Positions 62,219-64,000 of a stretch of 64,000 nucleotides of DNA are shown here, in pieces. Origin of the DNA: Flavobacteriales bacterium (lineage in GTDB: Bacteria; Bacteroidota; Bacteroidia; Flavobacteriales; JABDKJ01); NCBI GenBank assembly GCA_013002285.1, contig JABDKJ010000013.1, positions 62,001 to 126,000 of the forward strand, read 5' to 3'. The notes under the pieces are model-generated. The model saw nothing but the letters and a program-made list of their open reading frames with translations. It made no database searches and was not told where the DNA came from. The stretch's first letter is position 1. The number at the start of each line of letters is the position of its first letter. A program made the translations under genes and the position numbers.

Positions 62219-62291
62219 CTCATCATTCAGATCTAAATAATTCATCTATTCTCCTACCTTTATTGTTCTTTTCTAAAGCTGAAATTTGACT

Positions 62292-64000
62292 ATGCCTGAA
62301 AAAAAGTCCCTCTACTTGCTCGATGCTTTTGCACTTATCTATAGAGCATATTTCGCATTTATAAGGAACCCTATTACCAATTCCAAAGGAATGAATGTTT
62401 CAGCGATCTATGGTTTCACGAATACCCTGCATGACCTATTAAAGAACAAGAACCCAACTCATTTTGCTGTTGTTTTCGATTCCTCGGACGAGACCACTCA
62501 GCGTGCCCAGGAATATGATTTTTATAAGGCCAATAGAGAGAAAACTCCGGAAGATATTTCCATTTCTATTCCCATAATAAAAGAGATCGTCAAAGCATTT
62601 AATATACCTTGTATAGAATCTCCGGGATATGAGGCAGATGATATAATTGGAACCTTGGCGAAGGAAAAAGAGAAGGAGGGATATCAAGTTTATATGGTCA
62701 CTCCTGATAAGGATTATGCACAACTGGTTTCAGAGAATATTTTCATGTACAAACCGGGTAGGCAGGGCAAGCCAGATGAAATATTGGGTGTTCCGGAGAT
62801 CAAGGAAAAGTGGGAAGTAGAAGATCCGGAACAAGTGATAGATATTTTGGGAATGTGGGGAGATAGTGTAGACAATATTCCAGGTATTCCAGGAATAGGA
62901 GAGAAAACGGCCAAGAAATTGATCAAGCAATACGGCAGTCTGGAAGGGCTTTTGGAAAATACGGACCAATTAAAAGGAAAGCAAAAAGAGAACGTCATCA
63001 ATTTTGCGGAACAAGGTCGAATTTCAAAAATGTTGGCCACCATTATTTTAGATGTGCCTCATGACATTACTGACAAGGACTTGATCATTGATAAACCGAA
63101 CAAAGAAGAACTCACGAGAATATTCCAAGATCTTGAATTCAGGACTTTGGGAAAAAGAATACTTGGAGATGACTATACTTTCAATGCTCCGAATAAACCC
63201 GGAGAACAAATGGACATGTTTGGTTCTAATGGCGAGGATAAAGAAACATTGGTTCACGGAAAGAACATTGAAAATACGGAACATAATTACAAAATGGTTA
63301 GTTCCGATACGGATATAAAAGGCCTGATAAAACTGCTTAGTTCTTCAGGTTCTTTTTGTTTTGATACTGAAACAACAGGGATTGATCCTTTGCTTGCGGA
63401 ATTGGTTGGGATCGCTTTTGCCGTAAAAGCAAGTGAAGCTTTTTATGTTCCCGTACCAGAAGACAAGAAAGAGGCGCAAGTGATCGTAGATCAATTCAAG
63501 GGTGTTCTCGAAGACCCCAAGATCCAAAAGATCGGACAGAATTTGAAGTATGATATCAAAGTCTTGAAGAAATATGGAGTTGAGGTCAGAGATAATTTGT
63601 TCGATACCATGCTCGCTCACTATTTGATAGAACCCGAGCGTAGGCACAACATGAATTACTTAGCTGAAAATTACCTCGGTTATACTCCGGTATCCATTGA
63701 AACCTTGATCGGTAAAAAGGGAAAGAACCAAAAAAGCATGCGAGATGTGGACCCCACAGAAGTGACCGAGTATGCTTCGGAAGACGCGGACATCACATTG
63801 CAGCTGAAAGATAAGCTAGAACCAAAGGTTAAGAAGATCGGAGTAGATGGTTTATTGAAAGACCTGGAAACACCTTTGATCAATGTACTTGCAGATATGG
63901 AGTATGAAGGAGTAGCATTGGATAAGGACTTTCTCGATAATTATTCCAAAGAGCTGGGAGCAGACATCTTGGAGTTGAAAGAAGCCGTATTTGAGCTGTC
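62292..64000 (+). CDS. polA: DNA polymerase I, partial (3' end outside window)
   Basis: 569 codons are present before the window edge. The 5'-nuclease domain opens SLYLLDAFALIYRAYFAFIR, with YEADDIIGTLAKE, VTPDKDYAQLV, GDSVDNIPGIPGIGEKTAKK (H3TH and metal Asp). The 3'-5' exonuclease domain follows with FDTETTGIDPLLAELVGIAF (Asp-Glu), IGQNLKYDIKVLKKYG and EYASEDADITLQL, so proofreading residues look intact. The polymerase domain is beyond the edge. ATG 62292 follows a GAAATTTG sequence that differs by one base from the promoter box. Confidence 0.95.
   Translation, partial: MPEKKSLYLLDAFALIYRAYFAFIRNPITNSKGMNVSAIYGFTNTLHDLLKNKNPTHFAVVFDSSDETTQRAQEYDFYKANREKTPEDISISIPIIKEIVKAFNIPCIESPGYEADDIIGTLAKEKEKEGYQVYMVTPDKDYAQLVSENIFMYKPGRQGKPDEILGVPEIKEKWEVEDPEQVIDILGMWGDSVDNIPGIPGIGEKTAKKLIKQYGSLEGLLENTDQLKGKQKENVINFAEQGRISKMLATIILDVPHDITDKDLIIDKPNKEELTRIFQDLEFRTLGKRILGDDYTFNAPNKPGEQMDMFGSNGEDKETLVHGKNIENTEHNYKMVSSDTDIKGLIKLLSSSGSFCFDTETTGIDPLLAELVGIAFAVKASEAFYVPVPEDKKEAQVIVDQFKGVLEDPKIQKIGQNLKYDIKVLKKYGVEVRDNLFDTMLAHYLIEPERRHNMNYLAENYLGYTPVSIETLIGKKGKNQKSMRDVDPTEVTEYASEDADITLQLKDKLEPKVKKIGVDGLLKDLETPLINVLADMEYEGVALDKDFLDNYSKELGADILELKEAVFEL

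Noticed and set aside
1..64000. CRISPR array, prophage, insertion sequence or genomic island
   Set aside because: No regularly spaced repeats, transposase, integrase, phage structural genes or tRNA-flanked boundaries were seen; gene content is mostly core metabolism and envelope functions.

Overview
The window looks like a chromosomal segment of a Bacteroidota bacterium, most likely Flavobacteriales-like. The reasons are an AT-rich composition, promoter boxes of the Bacteroidota type (TTG, a 17-23 nt spacer, then TAnnTTTG), a PorP/SprF protein, a CHU_C (gliding-motility type) C-terminal domain, a SprA-N-like outer-membrane protein, many lipoproteins and a flavobacterial-style carotenoid cluster. 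I see no rRNA, tRNA, CRISPR array, insertion sequence, prophage or plasmid origin. Gene density is very high: ATGA couplings are common and several convergent neighbours share interlocked stop codons.

Layout. 1-4467 (minus): a partial GT39-type membrane glycosyltransferase, a double-ATPase oligopeptide ABC protein, a small lipoprotein and an OmpA-type lipoprotein. 4618-12263: tryptophan 2,3-dioxygenase, an M23 peptidase, a carboxypeptidase-regulatory-like protein, an M28 peptidase, gpsA and uvrC. 12286-20781: a putative light-controlled carotenoid locus. It holds a MerR regulator with the cobalamin-photoreceptor signature of CarH/LitR, an ECF sigma factor, crtI, crtB, idi, photolyase, a thioredoxin-fold protein, a CruF-like protein, crtZ, a lycopene cyclase and a 2-aminomuconate-deaminase-like RidA protein. 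20874-30639: a 51-residue small protein and FecR, dusB, a LolC/E-like permease, rbfA, a universal stress protein, a SpoIIE phosphatase/YfiR module, ferritin and a GbsR-type regulator. 30719-37827: rnr, then (minus) a four-gene coupled operon encoding a fibre-like protein, a CHU_C protein, a PorP/SprF protein and a PorE-like OmpA protein. 37919-45944: a DAO-type oxidoreductase, a DUF3108 protein, an oligopeptide-binding lipoprotein, xth and a 1165-residue SprA-N-like protein. 46049-52772: sdhCAB and a large hybrid histidine kinase. 52889-64000: a dienelactone-hydrolase-like protein, an hflX/desaturase/cytochrome c/cytochrome b-like/trpS gene string, plsC, a bacilliredoxin, DUF1801, tadA, aspS, a lipoprotein and the start of polA.

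How the parts fit. The strongest systems-level signal is the carotenoid locus. The MerR protein keeps the W-x9-EH and H-ELG residues expected of an adenosylcobalamin light sensor. The merR and sigma genes are preceded by the same inverted repeat with the same 16-nt spacer, which suggests one operator type controlling regulator and sigma factor, and through them the pigment and photolyase genes. The second is the PorP/SprF operon, which looks like a dedicated surface-export module. Several start codons were moved from the longest reading frame because a TAnnTTTG promoter box overlaps or follows the apparent upstream start.
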